64,000 nucleotides of DNA, from contig CAZBBC010000014.1 of NCBI GenBank assembly GCA_964489835.1, positions 1 to 64,000 on the forward strand, read 5' to 3'. The position numbers were made by a program, and so were the translations under genes. Shown here piece after piece: positions 1 through 9,179 of this stretch (positions are counted from its first letter, which is position 1; every line of letters starts with the position of its first letter). Under the pieces are notes generated by a model. That model saw only the letters and a list, made by a program, of their open reading frames with translations, was not told the origin of the DNA and ran no database searches. The DNA comes from CAZBBC01 sp964489835. GTDB lineage: Bacteria > Calditrichota > Calditrichia > JAJRVZ01.

Positions 1-19
1 CGTCTAAGCCGCATCTTCG

Positions 20-90
20 ACCTTCTCTTGAAAAGAGAAAGGGCTCCCTAAAGTCCCTCTCTTTCCAAGAGAGGGATTTAGGGTGAGTTC
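20..90. repeat. Palindromic dispersed repeat upstream of purL
   Basis: Two hairpins lie side by side. The first pairs TTCTCTT (23-29) with AAGAGAA (33-39). The second pairs CCCTAAAG/TCCCTCTCTT (46-63) with AAGAGAGGGA/TTTAGGG (67-83) across a 3-base loop with a single unpaired base. The design resembles the G-run palindromes near 23.1, 52.25 and 55.2-55.4 kb, so I treat it as one more dispersed copy. It is not obviously a terminator because no T-run follows. Confidence 0.6.
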
Positions 91-181
91 TTTAAATCAA
101 GTCTCTATGTTTATTATCGCTCTAAACCATTTGGTATTCTGATGATAATTGCTAATGGTATAAGTTTTAACAGGAGGTGTT

Positions 182-2413
182 GTGCTCAAAGAACCTGAGG
201 TTGATTTGAAGTTGGCCATTGAACATGGCCTTAATGAACAGGAATATGAAAAGATCTGTCGGGTATTGGGAAGAACACCCACCTATACCGAACTAGGTAT
301 TTATTCTGTCATGTGGAGCGAACATTGTAGTTATAAAAATTCCCTGCTACAACTGAAAACACTTCCCAGAGAAGGTGCTAATCTGCTGGTAGAGGCCGGG
401 GAAGAAAATGCCGGACTGGTTGACATCGGTGATGGTTACGCGGTTGCTTTTAAAATTGAAAGCCATAATCATCCCTCAGCCGTTGAACCCTATCAGGGGG
501 CCGCAACAGGTGTAGGAGGAATCATGCGGGATATCTTTACCATGGGAGCACGTCCTGTGGCTGGCCTGGATTCTTTGCGGTTTGGAAGTCTCGATCAGCA
601 AAAAAACCGTTATTTGTTTGACGGTGTGGTCAAAGGGATCGGTGATTATGGAAATTGTCTGGGAATTCCAACCGTCGCCGGAGAAGTTTATTTCGAGGAG
701 TGTTATACAGATAATTGCCTGGTAAATGCGATGACTGTCGGTGTTGTCAAAAAGGAGGGCATTGCCATGGCCATCGCTAAAAGTGCCGGTGCTCCCGTAT
801 ATGCCATTGGTTCCTCAACAGGGAGGGATGGTATCCATGGGGCTACTTTTGCCAGTGAAGAATTGAGTGAAGCATCCGAGGGAAAACGCAGTTCCGTTCA
901 GGTCGGCGATCCTTTTACTGAAAAACTGCTGCTGGAGGCTACGTTGGAACTGATAAAGGAAGATGTCATTGAAGGTATCCAGGATATGGGTGCCGCCGGT
1001 CTTACCAGTTCGAGTGCGGAGATCAGTGCCAAAAGTAAATTAGGTATAGAATTACACCTCGATAAATTGCATCTCAGGGAAGAAAGCATGATCCCGTATG
1101 AAATCATGTTATCCGAATCCCAGGAAAGAATGCTGGCAATCTGTCAACCCGGTAAAGAGGCAATGTTTGAACAGATCTGTAACAAATGGGATTTGGACTT
1201 TAGAAAAATTGGTCGTATGACAGCGAATAAAAATCTTCAGGTTCATTTCCACGGTCAGTTAGTTGCCGATATTCCGGCGGCCAACCTGGCCGCCGGAGAT
1301 GGGGCACCGGTCTATGAACGGGAGAGAAGAAAACCTGCCTATCTGGATCAGGTCCAGGTTCTTGATCTTAAAGATTTAAAAGTATTGGGTAATTTGAATG
1401 AAGCATTCAAAAAGGTATTCACATCTCCAAATATTATCAGTAAACAATGGGTGTATGAACAATATGATCACATGGTCCGCACCGATACGGCGATACGACC
1501 CGGAGGTGATGGTGCGGTGATCAGAATTAAAGGAACAAATAAAGCCCTGTCGATGAAAACTGATTGTAATGCCCGTTATGTTTATCTGGAACCGCGAAGC
1601 GGTGCAGCAATTGCTGTTGCTGAATCAGCGAGAAATGTGGTATGTACGGGAGCAAAACCGATAGCGATTACAAATTGTCTGAATTTTGGAAATCCGTATA
1701 AACCAGAGGTCTATTGGCAGTTCGTTGAAGCCATTGCTGGCATAGGAGATGCCTGTCGGGTTCTAGGAACGCCGGTTACCGGCGGGAATGTCAGCTTTTA
1801 TAATGAAAGTGAAACCTATCGGGTCTACCCGACGCCTGTTATCGGTATGATCGGAATTATTGATGATCTGACTCACATCACCCCTTCCTCCTTTCAGAAC
1901 GAAGGAGATCTGGTCTATTTGGTAGGTGAGACACTACCTGAGATCGGTGGCAGCGAATATTTAAAGAGAATTCATAACAAAGTGGCAGGCCTGCCACCTG
2001 TGCTCGATCTGGATCGGGAGAAAAAGACACAGGATGCCATTCTTTCCACTATTAAGTCCGGTATTATCCATTCCTGTCATGATCTGGCAGATGGTGGATT
2101 GGCCATTGCTCTGGCAGAATGCTGTATTTTAAATAAAAATAAGTCTTTAGGGATAAAGGCCCACATCGCATCCGAACTGCCTGAATATCTTCTGGCTTTC
2201 AGTGAAAGTCAATCACGCTTTATCGTTTCCATTGATCCGGAAAATAAACGTTCCTTTGAAAACCAAATGAGCAGATCTCAAATTCCCTATGTATTTCTGG
2301 GGGAGGTCGGTGGTGATTTTTTTGCCCTGAATGGTTCAATCGAATTTTCATTAGAAGATCTTATAGAAATGTACTTCCAGACACTGCCTGCTATTATGAA
2401 TCGACAGACATAA
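182..2413 (+). CDS. purL: Phosphoribosylformylglycinamidine synthase subunit PurL
   Basis: This cytoplasmic enzyme catalyses the ATP-dependent amidation of FGAR to FGAM, the fourth step of de novo purine synthesis. At 743 residues it is the small-type PurL, which in characterised bacteria works with separate PurQ (glutaminase) and PurS subunits; neither is in this window. Visible signatures are [10 protein letters not shown] near residue 44, the ATP/Mg-binding stretch with [10 protein letters not shown] and the Gly-rich TGVGGIMRD segment, and the repeated AIRS-type fold in the C-terminal half with PGGDGAV and GGNVSF. The GTG start is chosen because AGGAGG at 172-177 sits four bases upstream. 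No downstream partner is close: a 450-base gap follows, so it looks monocistronic. The family call is very secure. Confidence 0.97.
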   Translation: MLKEPEVDLKLAIEHGLNEQEYEKICRVLGRTPTYTELGIYSVMWSEHCSYKNSLLQLKTLPREGANLLVEAGEENAGLVDIGDGYAVAFKIESHNHPSAVEPYQGAATGVGGIMRDIFTMGARPVAGLDSLRFGSLDQQKNRYLFDGVVKGIGDYGNCLGIPTVAGEVYFEECYTDNCLVNAMTVGVVKKEGIAMAIAKSAGAPVYAIGSSTGRDGIHGATFASEELSEASEGKRSSVQVGDPFTEKLLLEATLELIKEDVIEGIQDMGAAGLTSSSAEISAKSKLGIELHLDKLHLREESMIPYEIMLSESQERMLAICQPGKEAMFEQICNKWDLDFRKIGRMTANKNLQVHFHGQLVADIPAANLAAGDGAPVYERERRKPAYLDQVQVLDLKDLKVLGNLNEAFKKVFTSPNIISKQWVYEQYDHMVRTDTAIRPGGDGAVIRIKGTNKALSMKTDCNARYVYLEPRSGAAIAVAESARNVVCTGAKPIAITNCLNFGNPYKPEVYWQFVEAIAGIGDACRVLGTPVTGGNVSFYNESETYRVYPTPVIGMIGIIDDLTHITPSSFQNEGDLVYLVGETLPEIGGSEYLKRIHNKVAGLPPVLDLDREKKTQDAILSTIKSGIIHSCHDLADGGLAIALAECCILNKNKSLGIKAHIASELPEYLLAFSESQSRFIVSIDPENKRSFENQMSRSQIPYVFLGEVGGDFFALNGSIEFSLEDLIEMYFQTLPAIMNRQT

Positions 2414-2863
2414 GAATTCCGAACGGCAGTGGTATCATCAAATATGAAATAGCGGGACTTTTAAATTATCACCGGAAAATCAAATGATGTGGAGATGAAT
2501 TCTTTTTCTCTCAGACAGGACCATTTTTCCCTTATGAAACTTTTTCTTAAACAGAGCATAAAATAAAGATATATGAAGTTCACATTATGCCAATGAAATA
2601 CCTTGACATGATAGCTTTAAATATATAAATTTAATAAACCTACGAATGCCGGTCAATCTTATTCTATCACATAAGTTTTTGACTTCATTACTTTAATTTC
2701 TTTTTTAGCACGAAAAAATTATAAAATTGTCGGCTTAAATATTTTTTTAATTTAAGATTCATTTTGTTTTGCCGAATCTAGATTTGGGTATATCTCAAGG
2801 CTATATTTCCAACTCTCCCACGCAAGTTGATGAATCGACATTACTATTAACATAAGGTTTACT
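2414..2863. other. 450-base intergenic region, AT-rich
   Basis: No coding sequence is supported here. It is strongly AT-rich and carries one reasonable sigma70-like promoter (listed separately). I see no terminator hairpin with a T-run after purL and no copy of the palindromic repeats found elsewhere. Confidence 0.5.
2603..2631 (+). promoter_or_regulatory. Possible sigma70-type promoter
   Basis: TTGACA at 2603-2608 is a perfect -35 hexamer. TATAAA at 2624-2629 (15-base spacer) or TAAATT at 2626-2631 (17-base spacer) could serve as the -10. It would drive the TPR gene about 230 bases downstream, implying a long leader. In AT-rich DNA such matches arise by chance, so this is tentative. Confidence 0.3.
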
Positions 2864-4033
2864 ATGGATACAGGAAATTTACATCTTTTATCTACCTATC
2901 TAAAAAAGTGGTCCTATCAGGAAAACAGGCTCAGTATCTCCTATTCTTACTTTACAGAGATGGGATATGGTAGACAATATCTTGATATGCGAATAAGTTC
3001 ACCGCAGAACATGGTTAATGAATTGCTGAATCGTGCAGTGTATAAGGTAAAAGAAGTAGCGATCAGCAGTAGGAAGGAATCAGGGGATTTTACCATTAAA
3101 TTAGCGAACGAGACGGAAGCCCAACGAAAATTAAATCTATTCCTGACAAAAATACTAAAAGAATTTAATACAAATAAAAGATCCAGAGGCCGTGTTCGTA
3201 TGATATCAAGCAGGAGCATGGATTTTTATTACAATGATTTTGAATATGAGCCATTGAGTGATCAGGCAAAATTTTATGTGCATCTCAACCGCGGTATAAA
3301 TAAAATTAATGGTGATTTGTGGTCGGCTGCGATTGAAGATTTAAAGATTGCGATGTCCCTTGAACCTGAAGAACCGTTAGTGAATAAATATATGGCCGAA
3401 GCCCTCATGAAAAATAAGAGGATTGAAGAAGCCCTCCCTTATTTTGAAAAATACGCACTTAATGAAAATTCACTCAAGGGATATAATGATCTTGCTCATG
3501 CCTATATAAAAATTGAAAGATATGCAGAGGCTGAAAAAATTCTGGGCCGGATGAAAAAGCTAAAATCGGATGATCTCCTGGCCCAAATTCTGCAGGCACA
3601 AATCTTTTACCTGCAGGGTAAGCAGTATTTCGAGCAACTGGATGAAATAAAAGAGATTGATGAAGAATGGTTGAAAGATTATCTGAAAAGTTCCTGGGAA
3701 TATAATCTTCCTGGATTTCGGACGAATGAATTACAGATGTGGAATGCAGCAACCGCTTCCCGATATCTGGGTTATGACCGCCCGTTTGATCTGACTAAGC
3801 GAGCTTTTAATGATGAACTTCCCTGTTATTTTGATTCAGAACGCGGGACGATACGATTTGTGAAGGCAGAACTTGACAAATGGGTCGAAATACAAAATCA
3901 GTATAAAGTTGATGGATCGGTTTATAAGATTTATGAAGACAGACTGAGTGAAGAGGAATTAGAAATAGGAAAAAACACCCGCAAAAAGAAAAAAACCAAA
4001 AAAGTTACAAATAATAAAGGCGCTGTCGCCTGA
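2864..4033 (+). CDS. TPR protein with C-terminal excisionase/MerR-like helix-turn-helix
   Basis: Function unknown. Residues 1-125 match no domain I recognise. Residues about 137-255 look like three or more TPR-type helical repeats, for example the segments around LNRGINKINGDLWSAAIEDL and KGYNDLAHAYIKIERYAEAE. Residues about 295-341 (AATASRYLGYDRPFDL, then ELPCYF, then TIRFVKAELDKWV) have the layout of excisionase/MerR-type winged helix domains: a helix-turn-helix, a short hairpin ending in RF, and a helix with the L-D-x-W pattern. A Lys-rich tail (KKKKTKK) follows. I infer a DNA-binding protein with a protein-interaction module. It has no signal peptide. The next gene begins 29 bases downstream, so it may be co-transcribed with the radical SAM and RNA methyltransferase genes. 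Confidence 0.7.
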   Translation: MDTGNLHLLSTYLKKWSYQENRLSISYSYFTEMGYGRQYLDMRISSPQNMVNELLNRAVYKVKEVAISSRKESGDFTIKLANETEAQRKLNLFLTKILKEFNTNKRSRGRVRMISSRSMDFYYNDFEYEPLSDQAKFYVHLNRGINKINGDLWSAAIEDLKIAMSLEPEEPLVNKYMAEALMKNKRIEEALPYFEKYALNENSLKGYNDLAHAYIKIERYAEAEKILGRMKKLKSDDLLAQILQAQIFYLQGKQYFEQLDEIKEIDEEWLKDYLKSSWEYNLPGFRTNELQMWNAATASRYLGYDRPFDLTKRAFNDELPCYFDSERGTIRFVKAELDKWVEIQNQYKVDGSVYKIYEDRLSEEELEIGKNTRKKKKTKKVTNNKGAVA

Positions 4034-4062
4034 AATTCTGATATATATATTTACTACCTCCT

Positions 4063-5484
4063 ATGCACGCCACTGGGAAAAATCTTCTCTTAATTAATCC
4101 TTGGATTTATGATTTTACAGCTTATGATCTCTGGAGCCAGCCGCTGGGGCTGCTATATATTGCTTCGTTTTTACGGTCGTATGGATTTAATATTTCCTAT
4201 ATCGATTGCTTACGATCGGAAAATGAAACGGGCAAGACGATGCCCGGTAAATATGGAAATGGTAATTATCGCCGGGAAATTATAGAGAAACCTGAGATTC
4301 TGGCGAATATTCCCAGAAAATACGCGCGCTATGGCATTCCGGAAAAAGACTTTATATCCACAATAGACCAGATACCCCTTCCAGACGCTGTTCTTATTAC
4401 CACAATGATGACTTACTGGTACCTTGGTCCCCAGAACGTTGTCCGCTTAATACGGGCGAAATTTCCCCGGATCCCGGTTATAATCGGTGGCGTGTATGCT
4501 ACATTAATGCCAGAGCATGCACAAAAGGTGATCCAACCGGATTATATTGTAGAGGGGCCGGGAGAATGGAAAGTTCTCAAATTACTTATTGATCTTTTCA
4601 ATCTTCCGTCGGAGTCTGAGTTCAAAGAAGACGATTTGGATACCTATCCTTATCCGGCATTTGATCTGATCCCGAATCGCCGCTATTTATGTGTTATATC
4701 AGCGCGTGGTTGTCCGCTGAACTGCTCCTTCTGCGCCCAGCGTCAAATAGCCATGAAATTCACACAGCGGGATCCCCAAAAAGTTGTAAAAGAAATTATT
4801 GATCATTACCAGAAATTTAAGATCAGAGATTTTGCTTTCTATGATGATGCCTTATTTATCAATAAGGAGAAGCACATAAAGGTTATCCTCAGACATATCA
4901 TCGAAAGTCATCTTCCGCTTCGGTTTCATACGCCAAACGGTTTATTTGCCGGGGATATTGATGAAGAACTGGCAGATTTGATGTATCGGGCAAATTTTAA
5001 AACAATACGTCTCAGTTTTGAAACTTCAAATGAAGACAGACGCCGGGATATGAGTAACAAGATATCAAATGAAGGGATGCGTCTGGCAGTAAAAAACCTG
5101 TCAAAAGCAGGGTATCCGTCAAAGACAATAGAATCTTATGTCATTATGGGACTTCCTGAACAAACCCTGGATGAAGTTTTGGCAAGTATCATATTTGTAA
5201 ATAATTTGGGAATACAAGTTCGAATGGCTTCATACTCTCCTATTCCGGGAACACTGGATTATAGAAGAGCAGTAGAATCCGGGGCTATTGCCAGAGATAT
5301 TGATCCACTTTTAACGAATAAAACGATCTTTCCTTTAAAAAGCTCCGATGATGACTATGAATCTTTTCGTAAGATCCGTATTTTTAGCCATCTTTTAAAT
5401 GACGCAGCACAAAAAAATTTTGCCCCCTTTGCCGCTAATTCAATCGGTAAAAGCCTTCAAAGAATTTTAAGAGGGAAAAAGTGA
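4063..5484 (+). CDS. B12-binding-type radical SAM protein
   Basis: A radical SAM enzyme of the cobalamin-binding-domain class (473 residues); substrate unknown. The N-terminal 180 residues have the Rossmann-like layout of the B12-binding domain (LLLINPW, GLLYIASFLRSYGF, then IIGGVYATLMPEHA and YIVEGPGE), but I do not see the classical DxHxxG cobalamin motif. The radical SAM cluster motif CxxxCxxC is C217, C221, C224 in SARGCPLNCSFC. Later segments (YDDALFINKEKH, RLSFETSNEDRRR, ESYVIMGLPEQT) match the TIM-barrel core of this family. It overlaps the downstream RlmD-like gene by four bases (GTGA), which implies translational coupling; a role in tRNA or rRNA modification is a guess from that context only. 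Confidence 0.85.
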   Translation: MHATGKNLLLINPWIYDFTAYDLWSQPLGLLYIASFLRSYGFNISYIDCLRSENETGKTMPGKYGNGNYRREIIEKPEILANIPRKYARYGIPEKDFISTIDQIPLPDAVLITTMMTYWYLGPQNVVRLIRAKFPRIPVIIGGVYATLMPEHAQKVIQPDYIVEGPGEWKVLKLLIDLFNLPSESEFKEDDLDTYPYPAFDLIPNRRYLCVISARGCPLNCSFCAQRQIAMKFTQRDPQKVVKEIIDHYQKFKIRDFAFYDDALFINKEKHIKVILRHIIESHLPLRFHTPNGLFAGDIDEELADLMYRANFKTIRLSFETSNEDRRRDMSNKISNEGMRLAVKNLSKAGYPSKTIESYVIMGLPEQTLDEVLASIIFVNNLGIQVRMASYSPIPGTLDYRRAVESGAIARDIDPLLTNKTIFPLKSSDDDYESFRKIRIFSHLLNDAAQKNFAPFAANSIGKSLQRILRGKK

Positions 5485-6884
5485 GTGATCAAATATACCC
5501 GGTAAAGAAAAAGGAGGAATTGATTCTTCGAGTCGAGAAACTGGCCTTCGGTGGAAAAGGGATCGCTCGTATTAATGATTATGTGATTTTTATAGAAAAT
5601 TCTCTCCCGGGGGACCTGCTAAGGGTAAAAATTTTTCATAGAAAACCAAATTATGCCCAAGCACGGATTCTTGAAATCGTCGAATCCTCCCCTTTGCGTC
5701 AGGAAGCTCCCTGTCCCTATTTTAGATGGTGTGGCGGCTGCACCTGGCAAAATCTGACCTACATCGAACAACTGCGGATCAAAGGAGAACAGGTAGCGGA
5801 AAGCATCAGTCATATTACCGGTATCACTGATTTTGAACATAAAGAGACCCTGGCCTCCGCAAAGATATGGGCTTATCGTAATAAAATGGAGTTTTCTTTT
5901 TCCAATCGTCGTTGGTTACTTCCTGAAGAACTTAACAATGATTTAATAAAAAAGGATTTTGCCCTTGGATTGCATATCCCCGGTACATTTGATAAAATAT
6001 TGCAGATTGATTATTGCATGCTACAGAGTGAGTCAGCAAACAATGTACTTAAAATCGTTGACGGGTATTGCAGGGATAATCAATTACAGCCCTATGATCT
6101 TCACTCACAAGAAGGATATTTACGATTCTTAGTAATTCGTCAGAGCAATTACACCAGTGAAATTATGGTTAATATTGTTACCCTTACAAAAGAGCCGGAA
6201 TTACTCGCTGACTTGGCTAAACGCCTGCGGGACGAAATACCTGAAGTAAGCAGTGTAGTCAATACAATCAATAGGCAGAAGGCGCAGATCGCCCTCGGAC
6301 AAGATGAAGTCCTATTGAGCGGAAAAAAATACATCAGCGATAAAATTGGGAACTTTGTTTTCAAAATTTCGGCCAGTTCTTTTTTCCAGACCAATACGGT
6401 ACAGGCTGAACAACTATATTCAATTGTTCTCGATTACACAAGATTAAAGGGTGATGAAGTGGTTTGGGATCTCTATGCAGGAACAGGAACGATCAGTCTG
6501 TTCCTGGCTCAAAAGGCAAAATATGTTTATGCTTTTGAAATAATGGAGAGTGCCGTACACGATGGGATTAAAAATACAAAACAATACGATGTAAAAAATA
6601 TCGAATTTGTAGCGGGCGATCTGCTAAAAAACCTCAATGAGGTTAAAGAACCGGCAAATATTATTGTAGTTGATCCGCCACGTTCCGGGATGCACCCTAA
6701 AGTCTGTAAATTTTTATCAGAGTGCAAAGCGGATCGTCTGGTTTATGTATCCTGTAATCCAACGACAATGGCAAGAGATCTGGGGCTTTTACTCGATAAC
6801 TTTCGGATTATTAAAATTAAACCAGTTGATATGTTTCCGCATACCTATCATATTGAAACCGTATGCTTACTGGAAAGAATATAA
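5481..6884 (+). CDS. rlmD: 23S rRNA (uracil-C5)-methyltransferase, RlmD/RumA family
   Basis: A SAM-dependent methyltransferase that makes 5-methyluridine in RNA; RlmD acts on U1939 of E. coli 23S rRNA, and the exact target here is inferred from family. A TRAM RNA-binding domain occupies residues 1-70. Four cysteines fit the iron-sulfur cluster: C78, C84, C87 (CPYFRWCGGC) and C179. The SAM-binding loop is DLYAGTGTISLF near residue 330, followed by VDPPRSGMHP and the nucleophile C425 in VSCNPTTMARDL. The ending HTYHIETVCLL is typical of the family. The GTG start overlaps the previous stop by four bases, and the next gene overlaps its stop as TAATG. Related enzymes RlmCD and TrmA share this fold, so the site specificity is less sure than the chemistry. 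Confidence 0.9.
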   Translation: MSDQIYPVKKKEELILRVEKLAFGGKGIARINDYVIFIENSLPGDLLRVKIFHRKPNYAQARILEIVESSPLRQEAPCPYFRWCGGCTWQNLTYIEQLRIKGEQVAESISHITGITDFEHKETLASAKIWAYRNKMEFSFSNRRWLLPEELNNDLIKKDFALGLHIPGTFDKILQIDYCMLQSESANNVLKIVDGYCRDNQLQPYDLHSQEGYLRFLVIRQSNYTSEIMVNIVTLTKEPELLADLAKRLRDEIPEVSSVVNTINRQKAQIALGQDEVLLSGKKYISDKIGNFVFKISASSFFQTNTVQAEQLYSIVLDYTRLKGDEVVWDLYAGTGTISLFLAQKAKYVYAFEIMESAVHDGIKNTKQYDVKNIEFVAGDLLKNLNEVKEPANIIVVDPPRSGMHPKVCKFLSECKADRLVYVSCNPTTMARDLGLLLDNFRIIKIKPVDMFPHTYHIETVCLLERI

Positions 6885-7435
6885 TGAGAAAACTTACCTA
6901 TCAGGAAATATTTTCCAGCAGACCAACCGTAGCGGAATTAACACTCAAAGAACGGTTGCCGATCTACACCATCTGTGAAAATATTCGCAGTTTGTATAAT
7001 GTTGGCAGTATATTTCGTACCTCAGATGCCGTACGGTTAGAAAAGCTATATCTCACCGGTTACACGGGATACCCTCCGCGAAAAGAAATTGATAAAACGG
7101 CGTTGGGTGCTGTGGATACTGTCAGTTGGCAACATTTTGAAGATCCTCTCGATGCCGTAAGTGCTCTTCGGAATAAGAATATCCCTCTGATTGCACTTGA
7201 ACATACATCAAAAAGTATCCCTTATTTTACCTTTGATTTTAGTTTCCCTTTTTGTCTGATGATCGGGAATGAAGTGGATGGACTGTCCGAGATTTTAGTC
7301 ACTGAAGCCGATGCTGCTTTGGAAATTCCCATGTATGGATTGAAACAATCTTTAAATGTTTCTGTAGCCTATGGTGTGGTTATGTATCATGTATTGGGAG
7401 AACTGTTAAAAAACAGTAGCATTCAGGTAGATTAA
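6884..7435 (+). CDS. SpoU/TrmH-family RNA 2'-O-methyltransferase
   Basis: A SPOUT (trefoil-knot) RNA ribose methyltransferase of 183 residues. The three SpoU motifs are visible: NIRSLYNVGSIFRTSDA (motif 1), LMIGNEVDGLS (motif 2) and EIPMYGLKQSLNVSVAYGV (motif 3, SAM-binding knot). I choose the ATG at 6884 because it overlaps the rlmD stop as TAATG and gives the start MRKLTYQEIF; a longer form from 6863 would add seven residues inside rlmD. It lacks the N-terminal substrate-binding domain of RlmB-type enzymes, so tRNA is the more likely target. It ends the radical SAM-rlmD-spoU operon. Confidence 0.88.
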   Translation: MRKLTYQEIFSSRPTVAELTLKERLPIYTICENIRSLYNVGSIFRTSDAVRLEKLYLTGYTGYPPRKEIDKTALGAVDTVSWQHFEDPLDAVSALRNKNIPLIALEHTSKSIPYFTFDFSFPFCLMIGNEVDGLSEILVTEADAALEIPMYGLKQSLNVSVAYGVVMYHVLGELLKNSSIQVD

Positions 7436-7518
7436 GAGATTTTAAAAGGTTCGTATATTATGTCTTGACATAATTTTTGCTTACTGCTATATTCTATATA
7501 TTATATGCTATTATAAAT

Positions 7519-7596
7519 AAAAACTTTGTTGTTTCCGCCGCGGCGCCGCCCGCCTCTGGCGGGGGCAGGGATCGCCGGGGCGATTAGCAAAGTTAT
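7519..7596. repeat. GC-rich palindromic insertion element
   Basis: A GC-rich island in AT-rich DNA, bounded by inverted AACTTTG (7522-7528) and CAAAGTT (7588-7594). Inside is CCCGCC-TCT-GGCGGG (7549-7563) and a GATCGCCGGGGCGATT stem-like stretch. The same CCCGCC-n-GGCGGG core occurs at 56.83 kb within another repeat. It is probably a small mobile palindrome just upstream of the PATAN cassette; it could form a strong hairpin in the leader. Confidence 0.55.
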
Positions 7597-7637
7597 AAAA
7601 ATAACAAATAACGTTTTATGAATTATTTATAACGCCA

Positions 7638-9155
7638 ATGAATTCTGATAAAGTTCTTATTTTAGGACTTGATAAAAAGCGTGTCAATTTACTTTCTTCG
7701 CTCCTAAAAGAGGTGGAAGCGGAAGTATTTACTGTTGATAATGTACAGGATGCAGAAAACCTACTTTCTTCATCAGAACTCACTTTAATCCTGCTCGAAT
7801 ACAATGCGATCGTCAATGAGGAAAGAGATAAGCTTAAGGATTTATTCAAGGCGGCACGGAAAACGAAGCTGGTAATTTCTGATGTGCCCGAAGATGCCGC
7901 CAGACGCTTAGCTTTTTATCGACTGGGTGCCTATAGAATACTGGGGATAAATTATGAGGTAGAAGATATCTATTACCTCGGAAAGAACCTGCTGAACAAT
8001 GGCAAACCGTCTGTAGAACAGAAGGAGTCTCGTTTCAGTGGTCGATTACAGGATTTCAGTTTACCCGCGCTCATTAATAATTTTGGTAAAGAAAAAAGAA
8101 GTGGCATACTTCGTATCCAGACACAAGTAAGTTCCGGGAAAATATATTTCAATAAGGGTCATATCTATCAGGCCTCAGCGGGATATCTGAAGGATGACGA
8201 TGCTGTCCTTTACATCATGACCTGGAATAATGGTCAATTCAGTATGAGTCCTCTTCCGGAAAAAAAGGTAAATAATCGCATGCATTTGAGCAATGTCGGT
8301 CTTTTACTGCAGAGTGAATCCGTTCGTGATCATTTTTATAAACTGGTGCGCGATTTAGGTGGCTTTTCCATAGAAATGCGTCTGATCAACCGAGGGGATT
8401 TATCACATAAAGAAAGAGATCCGGAATTTAAAAATTTTCTTGAAAAACTGACCGATTTCAGGCAGATCATAGATATTATTCAAAATAGTCCCTACCCGAT
8501 GATTGAGACATTAAACACTATTATTGCATTGAAGGGAAGCAATAATCTGGAAATCCGTGAATCAGGTCAGGTATTTGATAAGCGATTTGGTGAACAACCT
8601 CAGGAAAGCAGTGGACTGATTGAAAAATTGTTATCGGTGGAGGAAGTCAGCCAATTTAGAAAAAGTCTCAACGCAACAGAGATCGGCAGCGGGAAATTGT
8701 TAATATTGGGAGGTAAAACCTGTGGAAAGACCGATTTTATTAGACAGTTTAATCAAGGAAGTGTAAGCGGCGTAAAGAGTGATCAGGAACTAGACTTTAC
8801 TACGATTGAACTGGCTATAAATTTCAACTTACAGGTGTTTGGTATTGCCCTGGAAGAAAAGTTATCTAAGATTGTGGAAACATTATCAGAAGGTCTTGTG
8901 GGTTACATTTTTCTTATTGATTCCAAACAAACTCAGGAACTGGAATATACAAACTATGTGATCAATAATCTTATTTCTAAGCATGAAGTTCCCTGTGCAA
9001 TCGCGGTTACTAATCTTGGTAAACAAGCGAATAAAATCCCACAAAAAATAAAATCAGCGATTCATCTGTCCAATAGGACAACACTGATGGCTTGTGATGT
9101 GACTAATAAAGATGATGTTCGCAAAGTATTAATGTCTCTTGCTCCTTTAAAATAA
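7638..9155 (+). CDS. PATAN (DUF4388) protein with receiver-like N-terminus and GTPase-like C-terminus
   Basis: A predicted cytoplasmic signalling protein of 505 residues. Residues 1-120 have the alternating strand-helix pattern of a response-regulator receiver, but the Asp pocket is not clearly kept. Residues about 132-205 (FSGRLQDFSLPALINNF, SGILRI, GKIYFNKGHIYQAS) match the PATAN/DUF4388 domain found in bacterial two-component and gliding-type systems. Residues about 350-505 look like a small-GTPase fold: strand, Walker A GGKTCGKT (358-365), a hydrophobic strand VGYIFLIDSKQ in the place where Ras-like proteins have the WDxxG-to-switch-II region, and AVTNLGKQ where NKxD would be. The canonical DxxG and NKxD residues are not conserved, so nucleotide specificity is open. 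It heads a three-gene cassette with a 24-base gap to the next gene. Confidence 0.75.
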   Translation: MNSDKVLILGLDKKRVNLLSSLLKEVEAEVFTVDNVQDAENLLSSSELTLILLEYNAIVNEERDKLKDLFKAARKTKLVISDVPEDAARRLAFYRLGAYRILGINYEVEDIYYLGKNLLNNGKPSVEQKESRFSGRLQDFSLPALINNFGKEKRSGILRIQTQVSSGKIYFNKGHIYQASAGYLKDDDAVLYIMTWNNGQFSMSPLPEKKVNNRMHLSNVGLLLQSESVRDHFYKLVRDLGGFSIEMRLINRGDLSHKERDPEFKNFLEKLTDFRQIIDIIQNSPYPMIETLNTIIALKGSNNLEIRESGQVFDKRFGEQPQESSGLIEKLLSVEEVSQFRKSLNATEIGSGKLLILGGKTCGKTDFIRQFNQGSVSGVKSDQELDFTTIELAINFNLQVFGIALEEKLSKIVETLSEGLVGYIFLIDSKQTQELEYTNYVINNLISKHEVPCAIAVTNLGKQANKIPQKIKSAIHLSNRTTLMACDVTNKDDVRKVLMSLAPLK

Positions 9156-9179
9156 CTGTTTAAGGTTAGATAAAGAATT

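Noticed and set aside
6863..6883. Upstream ATG start of the SpoU-type methyltransferase
   Set aside because: It would place the start inside rlmD; the TAATG overlap at 6884 gives a family-like N-terminus.
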